Source: JBGAQP01 sp044220635 (GTDB lineage Bacteria > Pseudomonadota > Gammaproteobacteria > Burkholderiales > Usitatibacteraceae). Taken from it: a stretch of DNA of 64,000 nt. A model generated the notes under the pieces. The model was not told the DNA's origin, ran no database searches, and saw only the letters and a program-made list of their open reading frames with translations. The position numbers and the translations under genes are program-made. Position 1 is the first letter of the stretch, and each line of letters starts with the position of its first letter. Below are positions 37,513-46,573 of the stretch, piece by piece. The DNA lies in the NCBI GenBank assembly GCA_044220635.1, contig JBGAQP010000010.1, positions 1 through 64,000 on the forward strand, written 5' to 3'.

Positions 37513-40317
37513 TCAGTTTCCCGAAGCCGGGTCGTGTGGCGTCTCCGGCGCGGCGGCGGTCTCGACGAGCTGCAGCGGGCCGGTCTCGACGTCGACGTGG
37601 CGTCGCCGCCGCGGCTTCGTGCGCCGCGGAAGCTCGTCCTCGACGAATGCCGCGGTCTGGGCCTTCTCCGACTGCGTCTCGACCAGCTCGAGGGGCGCGG
37701 CGGGCTCGGCGCCGGTGCCGGCCGCCTCATGGCGGCGCTTGCGCGTCGGGCGATGGGCCTCGCCTTCCTCGTGCTGGCTCACTTCGTGGAACGCCGCGGG
37801 AGCGGGCGCGAATGCCGCAGGTGCCGGCGCGAATGCCGCGGGAGCCGGCGCGAATGCCGCAGGTGCCGGCGCGAATGCCGCAGGTGCCGGCGCAAACGCG
37901 ACGGGGGCAGGGGCCACCGGACGCTCCTCGGCCCGTTGCGGCGCGGGCGCCGTCACGGGCGCCTCGAAGGCGGGCGGCAGCGGGGGCGGAACCTCGGGAG
38001 CGCGTGCCTCGGCCGCTTCGCGCGGCGCCTGCTCGGGCCGCTCGGCGCGTTCGGCCCTTTCGCCGCGCTCTCCGCGCTCTCCGCGCTCGCCACGACCGCG
38101 GCGCCGGCGGCGGCGTCCGCCGCCTTCGGCTTCGCCCGCGACCGCATCGACGGGAGGATGGGACTCGAGCCGCGGCTGCGCGGCGGGCTCGGCGACCTTC
38201 TGCGCCTCGGGTCCGGGTCTCGGCGGGCGGGTTTCCTGGTGCGGCTTGGCGGCCTCGTCGCGGCGGCCTTCGCGGCGGGGCTCGCCGCGCTGGCGCTCCC
38301 CACGCTCCGCGCGCGGTTCGCCGCGGCCTTCGCCTCGACCTTCGCCGCCGCGGCCTTCGCCTCGAGCCTCGCCACCGCGGCCTTCGCCGCGGCGCCCGTC
38401 GCGACGCTGCTCGTCGCGATCACGCTCGCGTTCGCGCCGGCGCTTCTCCTCCTGGCCACGCGGTTGTCCTTCCGTGGCGCGGCCGCCTTCGCGGCGACGC
38501 TGGCCTTCCCTCGGCCCGCGGGGCTCGGCTGCCGGGGCAGGAGGCCTGGGCGAGGGCGGCGCGACCGGCTCGGCGGGCTTGCGCAGCCATCCGAACAGGC
38601 GGTCGATGAGGCCATGGCGCGCTTCCTCGCGCGGCGCGGGCGGCGCGACGGCCGTCACCGGACGCGCCGTCTCCACCTCGGGCGGCGGCGCGAGGGGGGC
38701 GGGCTGCTCCGGGGTGATGCCCTTCACGAGCGGCTCGGGCCGCGCGGGCTTCACCTCCGGCCCGCGCTGGGGCCGCTCCTCCTCCTCCTCCTCGCTCGGC
38801 ACCGTCACCAGCTCGTAGCTCGGGGTCTGCAGGTCGAGCTGCGGCGAATCGTGGCGCAGGCGCTCGATCTCGTAGTTCGGGGTCTCGAGGTGCGGGTTCG
38901 GGATGAGCAGGACGTTCACCTTGAGGCGCGTCTCGATCTTGAAGATCTCGGAGCGCTTCTCGTTGAGAAGGTAGGTGGCGACGTCGACCGGGACCTGCGC
39001 ATGGATCGCGGCCGTGCTCTCCTTCATCGCCTCCTCCTGCAGGATGCGCAGCACGTGCAGCGCCGTCGAGGCGGTGTCGCGGATGTATCCCGTGCCGTGG
39101 CAGCGCGGGCAGGGCGTGTGCGTCGTCTCCTCGAGCGAGGGCTGCAGGCGCTGGCGGGAGAGCTCGAGCAGCCCGAAGCGCGAGATCTTGCCGATCTGCA
39201 CGCGCGCGCGGTCGTGGCGCAGCGCGTCGCGCAGGCGGTTCTCGACCTCGCGCTGGTTCTTCGCGCTCTCCATGTCGATGAAGTCGATGACGATGAGGCC
39301 CCCGAGGTCGCGAAGGCGCAACTGCCGGGCGACCTCGTCGGCGGCCTCGACGTTGGTGTTGAAAGCGGTCTGCTCGATGTCGTGGCCGCGCGTGGCGCGG
39401 GCGCTGTTCACGTCGATGGCGACCAGCGCCTCGGTGTGGTCGATGACGATCGCGCCGCCCGAGGGCAGCGTCACGTCGCGACGGTACGCGCTCTCGATCT
39501 GGTGCTCGATCTGGAAGCGCGAGAAGAGGGGGACGTCGTCCTTGTAGAGCTTGACCTTGTTCACGTTGGCCGGCATGACCGTGCTCATGAACGAAAGGGC
39601 CTGCTCGTAGATGCCGGGCGTGTCGACGAGGATCTCGCCGATGTCGGGCTGGAAGAGGTCGCGGATGGCGCGCACGACCAGGCTCGACTCGAGGTAGATG
39701 AGGCACGGGCCCTTCTCCTCCTCCGAGGCCTTCTCGATCGCGTGCCAGAGCTGAAGGAGGTAGTTGAGGTCCCACTGCATCTCCTCGGACGTGCGCCCGA
39801 TCCCCGCGGTGCGGGCGATGAGGCTCATGCCGTCGGGGACCTGCAGCTGGTCCATCACCTCGCGCAGCTCCGTGCGGTCTTCGCCCTCGATGCGGCGCGA
39901 AACGCCGCCGCCGCGCGGGTTGTTGGGCATCAGCACGAGGTAGCGGCCGGCGAGCGAGATGTAGGTGGTGAGCGCCGCGCCCTTGTTGCCGCGCTCGTCC
40001 TTGTCCACCTGGACGATCATCTCGTGGCCCACCTTGAGGTGGGTGGCCATCTTCGAGCGGCCGAATTCGCCGCCGTCGTTGACCATGTACTGCTTGGCGA
40101 TTTCCTTGAAGGGAAGGAAGCCGTGGCGCTCCGCGCCGTAGTCGACGAAGACCGCCTCGAGGGAGGGCTCCACGCGGGTGATGACACCCTTGTAGATGTT
40201 GCTCTTGCGTTGTTCCTTGCCGGCGGATTCGATGTCGAGGTCGATGAGCTTCTGGCCGTCGACGATCGCGACCCGGAGTTCCTCCGCCTGGGTCGCATTG
40301 AAAAGCATGCGCTTCAT
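37513..40317 (-). CDS. rne: Ribonuclease E
   Basis: Central endoribonuclease of mRNA decay and rRNA/tRNA processing, 934 aa. The N-terminal catalytic half has the S1 domain (about residues 36-120). The metal-binding Asp302 lies in ALVAIDVNSARATRG and Asp345 in LIVIDFIDMESAKNQ. The zinc-link cysteines are Cys403 and Cys406 in TPCPRCHGTGY. The C-terminal half (from about 500) is disordered, rich in Arg, Glu, Pro and Ala, as expected for RNA-binding and degradosome scaffold regions. Near its end is a tandem APAAFAP repeat. The leader of about 350 nt upstream suggests autoregulation. Confidence 0.96.
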   Translation of the reverse strand: MKRMLFNATQAEELRVAIVDGQKLIDLDIESAGKEQRKSNIYKGVITRVEPSLEAVFVDYGAERHGFLPFKEIAKQYMVNDGGEFGRSKMATHLKVGHEMIVQVDKDERGNKGAALTTYISLAGRYLVLMPNNPRGGGVSRRIEGEDRTELREVMDQLQVPDGMSLIARTAGIGRTSEEMQWDLNYLLQLWHAIEKASEEEKGPCLIYLESSLVVRAIRDLFQPDIGEILVDTPGIYEQALSFMSTVMPANVNKVKLYKDDVPLFSRFQIEHQIESAYRRDVTLPSGGAIVIDHTEALVAIDVNSARATRGHDIEQTAFNTNVEAADEVARQLRLRDLGGLIVIDFIDMESAKNQREVENRLRDALRHDRARVQIGKISRFGLLELSRQRLQPSLEETTHTPCPRCHGTGYIRDTASTALHVLRILQEEAMKESTAAIHAQVPVDVATYLLNEKRSEIFKIETRLKVNVLLIPNPHLETPNYEIERLRHDSPQLDLQTPSYELVTVPSEEEEEERPQRGPEVKPARPEPLVKGITPEQPAPLAPPPEVETARPVTAVAPPAPREEARHGLIDRLFGWLRKPAEPVAPPSPRPPAPAAEPRGPREGQRRREGGRATEGQPRGQEEKRRRERERDRDEQRRDGRRGEGRGGEARGEGRGGEGRGEGRGEPRAERGERQRGEPRREGRRDEAAKPHQETRPPRPGPEAQKVAEPAAQPRLESHPPVDAVAGEAEGGGRRRRRRGRGERGERGERGERAERAERPEQAPREAAEARAPEVPPPLPPAFEAPVTAPAPQRAEERPVAPAPVAFAPAPAAFAPAPAAFAPAPAAFAPAPAAFAPAPAAFHEVSQHEEGEAHRPTRKRRHEAAGTGAEPAAPLELVETQSEKAQTAAFVEDELPRRTKPRRRRHVDVETGPLQLVETAAAPETPHDPASGN
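37787..37907 (-). repeat. Tandem 21-bp repeat in the rne C-terminal coding region
   Basis: Four near-identical 21-bp units begin at 37808, 37829, 37850 and 37871 (GCGAATGCC at each start), with degenerate units on both sides. Each encodes seven residues (APAPAAF read in the rne frame), giving a flexible Ala/Pro linker with regularly spaced Phe. Copy number is likely to vary between strains. Confidence 0.85.
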
Positions 40318-40664
40318 TGTTCTTTCTCCCGCGCTCGAACACGGAAGAGGGCCCGTTCTACGGGGTCCCGGTGGGACGAGAGGCTGTCAGATTCGTTCTT
40401 GCTGCGTCACGGGATCGTGCGAGGAAAGAGGGGCGAATTCTGTCGCTGCGTCGTCTGGCCCTGCCGGGGGTGCCCCGGCAGGGGCCGGAATTCTTGTGCG
40501 TCGAGCGCGTCGGGATTTCCGTTTACCATCGCTGCTTGGAGTCGCAGGTGAGCGAAGTTAACCTGCCCGGGCGCCTTTCATGGACGCCCTCCGGGGTGTC
40601 CGTCGATCTCCCGCGGTGGTCCGCTCTCCCCGAGCGCAGTGGCGCGCGGGCTTGGAAATCAACG
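40318..40664 (-). promoter_or_regulatory. Long 5' leader of rne with an 11-bp hairpin
   Basis: From the predicted start near 40664 to the rne ATG is about 347 nt without a convincing gene. CCCTGCCGGGG (40459-40469) and CCCCGGCAGGG (40473-40483) form a perfect stem with a 3-nt loop, bracketed by two GAATTC sites. GGGAG precedes the ATG. In E. coli the rne leader is 361 nt and its hairpins mediate feedback by RNase E; the similar size and hairpin suggest the same logic, but the sequence itself is not recognisably conserved. Confidence 0.5.
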
Positions 40665-40670
40665 ACATAT

Positions 40671-40698
40671 AGTATACCTGCATGCCGCGCTCTGGCAA
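40671..40698 (-). promoter_or_regulatory. Promoter of rne, overlapping the rluC start
   Basis: On the minus strand TTGCCA (40698-40693), a 16-nt spacer and TATACT (40676-40671) form a good sigma-70 promoter. The -10 overlaps a plus-strand TATAGT (40668-40673), which is placed to serve rluC. The -35 lies inside the rluC coding region. Confidence 0.55.
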
Positions 40699-41656
40699 AG
40701 CACCCGAATCCCCGCCGGGCGGCCCCGCGCCCGCGGTGCGCTGGATCGACGTCGCCGAGGAGGAGGCCGGCCAGAGGGTCGACAATTTCCTGATCGCGCG
40801 CCTGAAGGGCGTGCCGAAGAGCCACGTCTACCGCGTGCTGCGCAGCGGCGAGGTGCGCGTCAACAGCCGCCGCGTGGAGGCGGCGCACCGCCTCGCCCCG
40901 GGCGATCGCATCCGCGTGCCGCCGATGCGGGTCGCCGCGCCCGCCGAGCGCGGCCCCGCGCCCGCACGCGAGCTCCCCGTGCTCTACGAGGACGAGGCGA
41001 TCCTCGCGATCGACAAGCCCGCCGGGCTCGCGGTGCACGGCGGAAGCGGCGTGGCCCACGGGGTGATCGAGTCCCTGCGAGCGATGCGCCCCGAAGCGCG
41101 CTTCCTCGAGCTCGTCCACCGCCTGGACCGCGACACCTCGGGGGTGCTGCTGCTCGCCAAGAAGCGCAGCGCCCTCACCGCCCTGCACGCGCTTCTGCGC
41201 GGGCGCGGCATCGACAAGCGATACCTCGCCGGCGTGGCGGGGCGCTTCCGCAATGCGCGCCAGCGCGTGCGCCTGGCACTTGCCAAGCGCGTGACGGGCG
41301 AGGGCGAGCGGCGCGTCTCGGTCTCCGACGTGGGGCAGGCCGCGGAGACCGTGTTCCGGCTCGTGGAGCGCGGCGCCGAGTTCAGCCTGCTCGAGGCGGA
41401 GCTGCTCACCGGCCGCACGCACCAGATCCGCGTGCACCTCGCGCACCTGGGCCACCCCGTGCTGGGCGACGAGAAATACGGCGACTTCGAGCTCAACCGC
41501 CGCCTCAGGCAGGAGGGCCTCAAGCGCATGTTCCTGCACGCCGCGGAGCTTCGCTTCCCCCATCCGGTGACCGGCGTGCCCATGGCGATCGTCGCCGCGC
41601 TTCCGGCGGAGCTCGAGGCTTTCCGCCGCCGGGCGATCGCCGGCGGGACGGCATGA
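40682..41656 (+). CDS. rluC: 23S rRNA pseudouridine synthase RluC
   Basis: Pseudouridylates 23S rRNA (positions 955, 2504 and 2580 in E. coli). The protein is 324 aa. An S4 RNA-binding domain (GQRVDNFLIARLKGVPKSHV, LRSGEVRVNSRRVEAAHRL) precedes the RluA-type catalytic domain with Asp149 in LVHRLDRDTSGVLLLAKK and GRTHQIRVHLAHLGHPVLGD. The ATG has no Shine-Dalgarno and lies 8 nt after a -10-like TATAGT, so the mRNA may be leaderless. rne/rluC divergence is conserved in proteobacteria. Confidence 0.96.
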   Translation: MPRSGKAPESPPGGPAPAVRWIDVAEEEAGQRVDNFLIARLKGVPKSHVYRVLRSGEVRVNSRRVEAAHRLAPGDRIRVPPMRVAAPAERGPAPARELPVLYEDEAILAIDKPAGLAVHGGSGVAHGVIESLRAMRPEARFLELVHRLDRDTSGVLLLAKKRSALTALHALLRGRGIDKRYLAGVAGRFRNARQRVRLALAKRVTGEGERRVSVSDVGQAAETVFRLVERGAEFSLLEAELLTGRTHQIRVHLAHLGHPVLGDEKYGDFELNRRLRQEGLKRMFLHAAELRFPHPVTGVPMAIVAALPAELEAFRRRAIAGGTA

Positions 41657-41663
41657 GGCGGTC

Positions 41664-42344
41664 GTGACGACGCGCGGCGAGGGGGTCTCCGGCGGCGCCT
41701 ACGAGCTGGTCGTCTTCGACTGGGACGGCACGCTCATGGATTCGACGGCCCTGATCGCCTCGTGCATCCAGGCGGCCTGCGCCGACCTGGGGCTGCCGGT
41801 TCCACCCGAATCCCGGGCGCGCTTCGTGATCGGGCTCGGGCTCGCGGACAGCCTCGATCACGTCGCGCCCGCGCTCGACGAGGCGGGGCGCCGGCGCCTC
41901 GCCACGCGTTACCGCGAGCTCTACCTCGCCCGGGAGCACGAAGCCCCGCTCTACGCCGGCGTCCCCGAGCTCCTCGCGCAGCTCAAGGGCCGGGGGCGGC
42001 GGCTCGCGGTGGCCACCGGCAAGGCGCGGCGCGGGCTCGAGCGCGCGCTCGACGCCACGGGGCTGCGTCCCTGGTTCGACGAGACGCGCTGCGCCGACGA
42101 AGGTTTCGCGAAGCCGCACCCCGACATGCTGCTCACCCTGCTCGATCGCACCGGCGTGGCCCCGGAGCGCACGGTCATGGTCGGCGACACCACCCACGAC
42201 CTGGAGCTCGCCGCCAACGCCGGGGTCGACGCCGTCGCCGTGCTCTACGGCGCGCACGACGCGGCGCTGCTCGAGACGCGGCCGGCGCGGGCGCGCTTCG
42301 CCAGCGTGGAGGAGCTCGGGCGATGGCTGCTCGCGGACGCCTGA
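41664..42344 (+). CDS. HAD-family hydrolase (phosphoglycolate phosphatase-like)
   Basis: A 226-aa HAD-IA phosphatase. Motif I is VVFDWDGTLMDSTA, motif II Thr is in AVATGKARRGLERAL, and motifs III/IV are FAKPHPDMLLTLL and VMVGDTTHDLELAANAGVD. It follows rluC by 7 bp and overlaps the Rieske gene by 22 bp. Position and sequence fit the Gph-like protein found after rluC in betaproteobacteria; the substrate is not certain. Confidence 0.9.
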   Translation: MTTRGEGVSGGAYELVVFDWDGTLMDSTALIASCIQAACADLGLPVPPESRARFVIGLGLADSLDHVAPALDEAGRRRLATRYRELYLAREHEAPLYAGVPELLAQLKGRGRRLAVATGKARRGLERALDATGLRPWFDETRCADEGFAKPHPDMLLTLLDRTGVAPERTVMVGDTTHDLELAANAGVDAVAVLYGAHDAALLETRPARARFASVEELGRWLLADA

Positions 42345-42706
42345 TCTGCGCCTCCGCCGCGCTCGCCGAAGGGGGGACGGGCGTGCGCTTCGCGCTCGCG
42401 CCGGGGGCCGGCGAGGAAAAGGGCTTCGCGATCCGCCACGAGGGCGTGGTGCGCGCCTACGTGAACCGCTGCCCGCATCTGGGCGTCGAGCTCGACTGGC
42501 AGCCCGGGGAGTTCTTCGACATGACTGGGCTATACTTGGTGTGCTCCACGCACGGGGCCTTGTTCGAGCCCGCGACGGGCCACTGCGTGGCGGGACCGTG
42601 CCGCGGCGCCTCGCTGGAGAGGCTCGCCGTCGAGGAGCGAAACGGCCAGGTCCACATTCCCGACGACCGCAGCGCACGGCGCCCGACGGGGCGCGAAGAT
42701 CCATGA
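42323..42706 (+). CDS. Rieske [2Fe-2S] domain protein
   Basis: A 127-aa single-domain ferredoxin-like protein. Cluster ligands are Cys50 and His52 (RCPHLGVELDW) and Cys74 and His77 (VCSTHGALFEP), all present. There is no signal peptide, so it is cytoplasmic. It overlaps the HAD gene by 22 bp and sppA by 4 bp. Small Rieske proteins recur at this spot in betaproteobacteria; the electron partner is unknown. Confidence 0.88.
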   Translation: MAARGRLICASAALAEGGTGVRFALAPGAGEEKGFAIRHEGVVRAYVNRCPHLGVELDWQPGEFFDMTGLYLVCSTHGALFEPATGHCVAGPCRGASLERLAVEERNGQVHIPDDRSARRPTGREDP

Positions 42707-43671
42707 CCGACCCCGAACCGCCCAACTGGGAACGCGCCGTCCTCGAGAAGCTCGCCCTCAAGGCGCTCGACGAGAACCGCCGGGCGCGGCAGTGGGGAGC
42801 CCTCTTCAAGCTGCTGTGGTTCACGCTCGCCTTCCTCGTCCTCTCGGCCTGGCTGGGCTGGATCGGCGGCCCGGATCGCGAGCTCGTCACCGCGGGCCGG
42901 CACACGGCGCTCGTCGAGCTGAAGGGCGTCATCGGGGTGGAGACGAAGGCCTCGGCCGACAAGGTGGTCGGCGCGCTCAACCAGGCGTTCAAGGACCGCA
43001 ACACCCAGGGCGTGGTGCTGCGCATCAACAGCCCCGGCGGAAGCCCCGTGCAGGCGGGCGCCATCAACGACGAGATCCGCAGGCTCCGGGCGAAGTACCC
43101 GGCGATCCCGCTCTACGCCGTGGTGCAGGACCTGTGCGCCTCGGGCGGCTACTACGTCGCCGTCGCCGCCGACAAGATCTTCGTGGACAAGGCGAGCCTC
43201 GTGGGCTCGATCGGCGCGATCATGGGCGGCTTCGGATTCACCGGCGCGATGGACAAGCTCGGGGTCGAGCGGCGCACCTACACGGCGGGCGAGAACAAGG
43301 ATTTCCTCGACCCCTTCGCCCCGGAGAACCCGGCGCACCGCGAGCACGCCAAGCGCCTGCTCGCCGAGATCCACGAGCAGTTCATCCGCACGGTGCGCGA
43401 GGGCAGGGGCGAGCGGCTCAAGGAATCCCCCGAGATCTTCTCGGGCTACGTGTGGACCGGCGAGAAGAGCGTCGAGCTGGGGCTCGCCGACGGGCTCGGC
43501 AGCCTCGAGTCGGTCGCCCGCGACGTGATCAAGGCCGAGCACGTGGTGGATTTCACGCCCGAGGAGAACTACTGGGAGCGGCTGTCGCGCGGGCTCGGCA
43601 CGAGCCTCGGCGAGACGCTCGGGCGCTCGGCGGCCGACTCCGCCGCCCGCGTCCCGCTCCTGTTGCGTTGA
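42703..43671 (+). CDS. sppA: Signal peptide peptidase SppA, short form
   Basis: Inner-membrane serine protease that digests cleaved signal peptides. The protein is 322 aa, the single-domain form, with one membrane anchor at about residues 35-55 (LLWFTLAFLVLSAWLGWIG). The Ser-Lys dyad is Ser147 in LCASGGYYVAVAADKIF and Lys199 in AGENKDFLDPF. VVLRINSPGGSPVQAG and LVGSIGAIMGGFGF are also typical. The ATG overlaps the Rieske stop by 4 bp, completing the rluC-HAD-Rieske-sppA unit. Confidence 0.94.
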   Translation: MTDPEPPNWERAVLEKLALKALDENRRARQWGALFKLLWFTLAFLVLSAWLGWIGGPDRELVTAGRHTALVELKGVIGVETKASADKVVGALNQAFKDRNTQGVVLRINSPGGSPVQAGAINDEIRRLRAKYPAIPLYAVVQDLCASGGYYVAVAADKIFVDKASLVGSIGAIMGGFGFTGAMDKLGVERRTYTAGENKDFLDPFAPENPAHREHAKRLLAEIHEQFIRTVREGRGERLKESPEIFSGYVWTGEKSVELGLADGLGSLESVARDVIKAEHVVDFTPEENYWERLSRGLGTSLGETLGRSAADSAARVPLLLR

Positions 43672-43681
43672 GCCTTCCGCG

Positions 43682-46573
43682 ATGGACGCCGTGCGACGAG
43701 ACCTCGAAGATCCTGCCGGCCCGGGGCGCGCCGGCGAACCCGCCGTCGGCGCGGACCTGCTCCGCGAGGCCTTCGAGAAGACCGCCGTCGGCCTCGTCCT
43801 CGTCACCCTCGAGGGCGTCTTCCGCCACGTGAACCGCGCGTTCTGCGAGATCACCGGGTACACGCGCGAGGAGCTCGTCGGGCGCTCGTTCCGCGAGATC
43901 ACGCACCCGGAGGACATCGCCCGCGACGAGGAGCACCTCGAGCTCGCCCGCGCCGGCCGCGACCTGCCGGCGAGCGTCGACAAGCGGTTCCTGCGCAAGG
44001 ACGGAACCGAGGTCTGGGTGCGCCGCAGCATCGCCTTCCTGCGCGAGGGCGACGGCCGCGCGCGCCTCGTGATCGGCGCGTTCACGGATCTCACCGAGCA
44101 GCGCGCCAAGGACCGCGCGCTGCACGAGATGAACGGCTTCCTCTCGGCGGTGATCGAGAACTCCCCCGTGGCGATCTACGCCACGGACCGCGAAGGGCTC
44201 GTCACGCTCTGGAACCCCGCCGCCGAGCGCACCTTCGGCTACACGCGCGAGCAGTCGATCGGCCGGCTCGCCCCGTTCATCCCCGAGGAGAAGCGCGAAG
44301 AGGCGAAGGCCCTGCGCGAGCGCGCGCTCGCGGGCGAGGTGCTCACCGGTCTCGACCTCGAGCGCCGGCGCGCCGACGGCACGCTCATCAGCGTCAACGG
44401 ATCCGCGGCCCCCCTGCGCGACGCCGACGATCGCGTCCGGGGACTGCTGGTCGCCTGCGTCGACGTGACGGGCGCCAAGCGCATCCAGGGCGAGCTCGAG
44501 AAACAGCTGCACTTCACGCGCGCGCTCATCGACGCGATCCCCAATCCCGTCTACTACAAGGACCGCGAGGGCCGCTACCAGGTCTACAACCGCGCGTGGG
44601 GCGAGATCTTCGGCGGCGGCAAGGACTGGACCGGGCGCACGGTCTTCGACATGTTCGAGCCCGCGCTCGCCCGGCTGCACCAGGACCGCGACGCCCCGCT
44701 CTATCGCGCGCCCGCGTCCACGCGCTACGAGGCGATCGTGCCGCTGCCGAGCGGCGAGCAGCGCCAGATGCTCTACAACAAGGTGAGCTTCGTCGACCAC
44801 ACGGGCGCCATCGCGGGCCTCATCGGCGTGATCACCGACGTCACGCAGTACAAGGAGACCGAGGGCGCGCTCGAGGCGAGCGAGGCGCGCTTCCGCCTGC
44901 TCACGGAAAGCGCCCTCGACCTGATCTCCGTGCTCGGCGAGGACGGCACGATCCGCTACCAGAGCCCGGCGCTGCGCCACCTCCTCGGCTACGAGCCCGA
45001 GGAGACCGTGGGCCGCGTCGTCTTCGACCTCATCCACCGCGACGACGCCGACCACGTGCGCGCCGCGTTCCGGCGGATCATCGAGACGCGCCAGTCGCGC
45101 GAGCCCGTGGAGTTCCGCATCCGCCACCGCGACGGGATGTGGCGGACGTTCGAGTCGCTGGGCACGAACTGCCTCGCGAACCCGCACATCGGGGGCGTGG
45201 TCTTCAATTCCCGCGACGTCACCGACCGCAAGGTGATCCAGCAGCGCATCCAGCACCTCGCCTACCACGACAACCTCACGGGGCTGCCCAACCGATCGCT
45301 GCTGCAGGACCGGCTCGCCCACTCGATCGCGCGCGCCGAGCGCTCCGGGCAGCACGTCGCGGTCCTGTTCATCGACCTGGACAACTTCAAGAACATCAAC
45401 GACACGCTCGGGCACGACGTCGGCGACGAGCTCCTGCGGCAGGTCGCACGCAGGCTCTCGGAGTGCGTGCGCCTCGAGGACACGATCGCCCGCCAGGGCG
45501 GCGACGAGTTCATCGTGCTCCTCGACAGCCTCGACGACGGCCGCGGGGCCTCGGTCGTCGCGCAGAAGATCCTCAACTCGCTGCGCCTGCCCTTCACGCT
45601 CGGCGACAAGGAGCAGCACGTGAGCGGCTCCGTGGGCATCGCCCTCTACCCCGAGGACGGGCGCGACGCGCAGACCCTGATGAAGAACGCCGACACGGCG
45701 ATGTTCCACGGCAAGAGCCTGGGCAAGAACACCTACCAGTACTTCACCGCGCAGATGAACGTCGCGGTCAAGCGCCGCATGACGCTCGAGTCGGCCCTGC
45801 GCCGGGCGGTCCAGCGCAAGGACTTCGTGCTCCACTACCAGCCGCAGATCAACCTCGAGACCGGGGAGATCATCGCCGCGGAGGCGCTCGTTCGCTGGCG
45901 CTCCGAGGAAAGCGGGATCGTGCATCCCGGCGACTTCATCCCGCTCGCCGAGGAGACGGGGCTCATCAACGAGATCGGCGAATGGGTCCTGCGCGAGGGC
46001 TGCCGCCAGGCGAAGGAATGGCAGGACCGGGGCCTCCCACAGCGCCGCGTGGCGATCAACCTCTCCGCGCGCCAGTTCGGCGACCGCGCGTTCCTCGACA
46101 TGGTCACGCGCGTGCTGCAGGAAACGGGCCTCGACGCCTCGAGCCTGGAGCTCGAGATCACCGAGAGCCAGGTCATGCGCCAGACCGAGGGCATGATCCT
46201 GCTCCTCAACCGACTTTCGGAGATGGGCGTGCACCTGGCGATCGACGACTTCGGCACCGGCTATTCGAGCCTTTCGTACCTGAAGCGCCTGCCGATCCAG
46301 AAGCTGAAGATCGACCAGTCGTTCATCCGCGACATCACCGTCGACCCCAACGACACCGCGATCGTCGTGGCGATCATCAACATGGCGAGGAGCCTCGACC
46401 TGGAGACGATCGCCGAGGGGGTGGAGACCGCGGGGCAGCTCGCGCTCCTGCGCTCCAAGGGCTGCCGGATCGGGCAGGGCTACTACTTCTCCGAGCCGCT
46501 CCCCGCCGAGACGCTCTATCCGCTCCTGCGGCAGAACAACCTCTACCTGCAGACCCAGTCGCGCGCGCCCTAG
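43682..46573 (+). CDS. Multi-PAS diguanylate cyclase/phosphodiesterase (GGDEF-EAL)
   Basis: A 963-aa cytoplasmic c-di-GMP protein. Four PAS domains occupy about residues 25-140, 145-265, 275-395 and 400-520. The GGDEF domain has an intact GGDEF at 606-610 (RQGGDEFIVLL) with FIDLDNFKNINDTLGHDVGD. The EAL domain has EAL at 734-736 (AAEALVRWR), DDFGTGYSSLSYLK and ETIAEGVET, so both cyclase and phosphodiesterase sites look competent. No membrane segment. It follows sppA by 10 bp, and its stop overlaps that of the convergent methylase gene. Confidence 0.93.
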   Translation: MDAVRRDLEDPAGPGRAGEPAVGADLLREAFEKTAVGLVLVTLEGVFRHVNRAFCEITGYTREELVGRSFREITHPEDIARDEEHLELARAGRDLPASVDKRFLRKDGTEVWVRRSIAFLREGDGRARLVIGAFTDLTEQRAKDRALHEMNGFLSAVIENSPVAIYATDREGLVTLWNPAAERTFGYTREQSIGRLAPFIPEEKREEAKALRERALAGEVLTGLDLERRRADGTLISVNGSAAPLRDADDRVRGLLVACVDVTGAKRIQGELEKQLHFTRALIDAIPNPVYYKDREGRYQVYNRAWGEIFGGGKDWTGRTVFDMFEPALARLHQDRDAPLYRAPASTRYEAIVPLPSGEQRQMLYNKVSFVDHTGAIAGLIGVITDVTQYKETEGALEASEARFRLLTESALDLISVLGEDGTIRYQSPALRHLLGYEPEETVGRVVFDLIHRDDADHVRAAFRRIIETRQSREPVEFRIRHRDGMWRTFESLGTNCLANPHIGGVVFNSRDVTDRKVIQQRIQHLAYHDNLTGLPNRSLLQDRLAHSIARAERSGQHVAVLFIDLDNFKNINDTLGHDVGDELLRQVARRLSECVRLEDTIARQGGDEFIVLLDSLDDGRGASVVAQKILNSLRLPFTLGDKEQHVSGSVGIALYPEDGRDAQTLMKNADTAMFHGKSLGKNTYQYFTAQMNVAVKRRMTLESALRRAVQRKDFVLHYQPQINLETGEIIAAEALVRWRSEESGIVHPGDFIPLAEETGLINEIGEWVLREGCRQAKEWQDRGLPQRRVAINLSARQFGDRAFLDMVTRVLQETGLDASSLELEITESQVMRQTEGMILLLNRLSEMGVHLAIDDFGTGYSSLSYLKRLPIQKLKIDQSFIRDITVDPNDTAIVVAIINMARSLDLETIAEGVETAGQLALLRSKGCRIGQGYYFSEPLPAETLYPLLRQNNLYLQTQSRAP

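Noticed and set aside
37787..37907. CRISPR-like array
   Set aside because: Repeats are contiguous 21-bp coding units without spacers, inside the rne frame.
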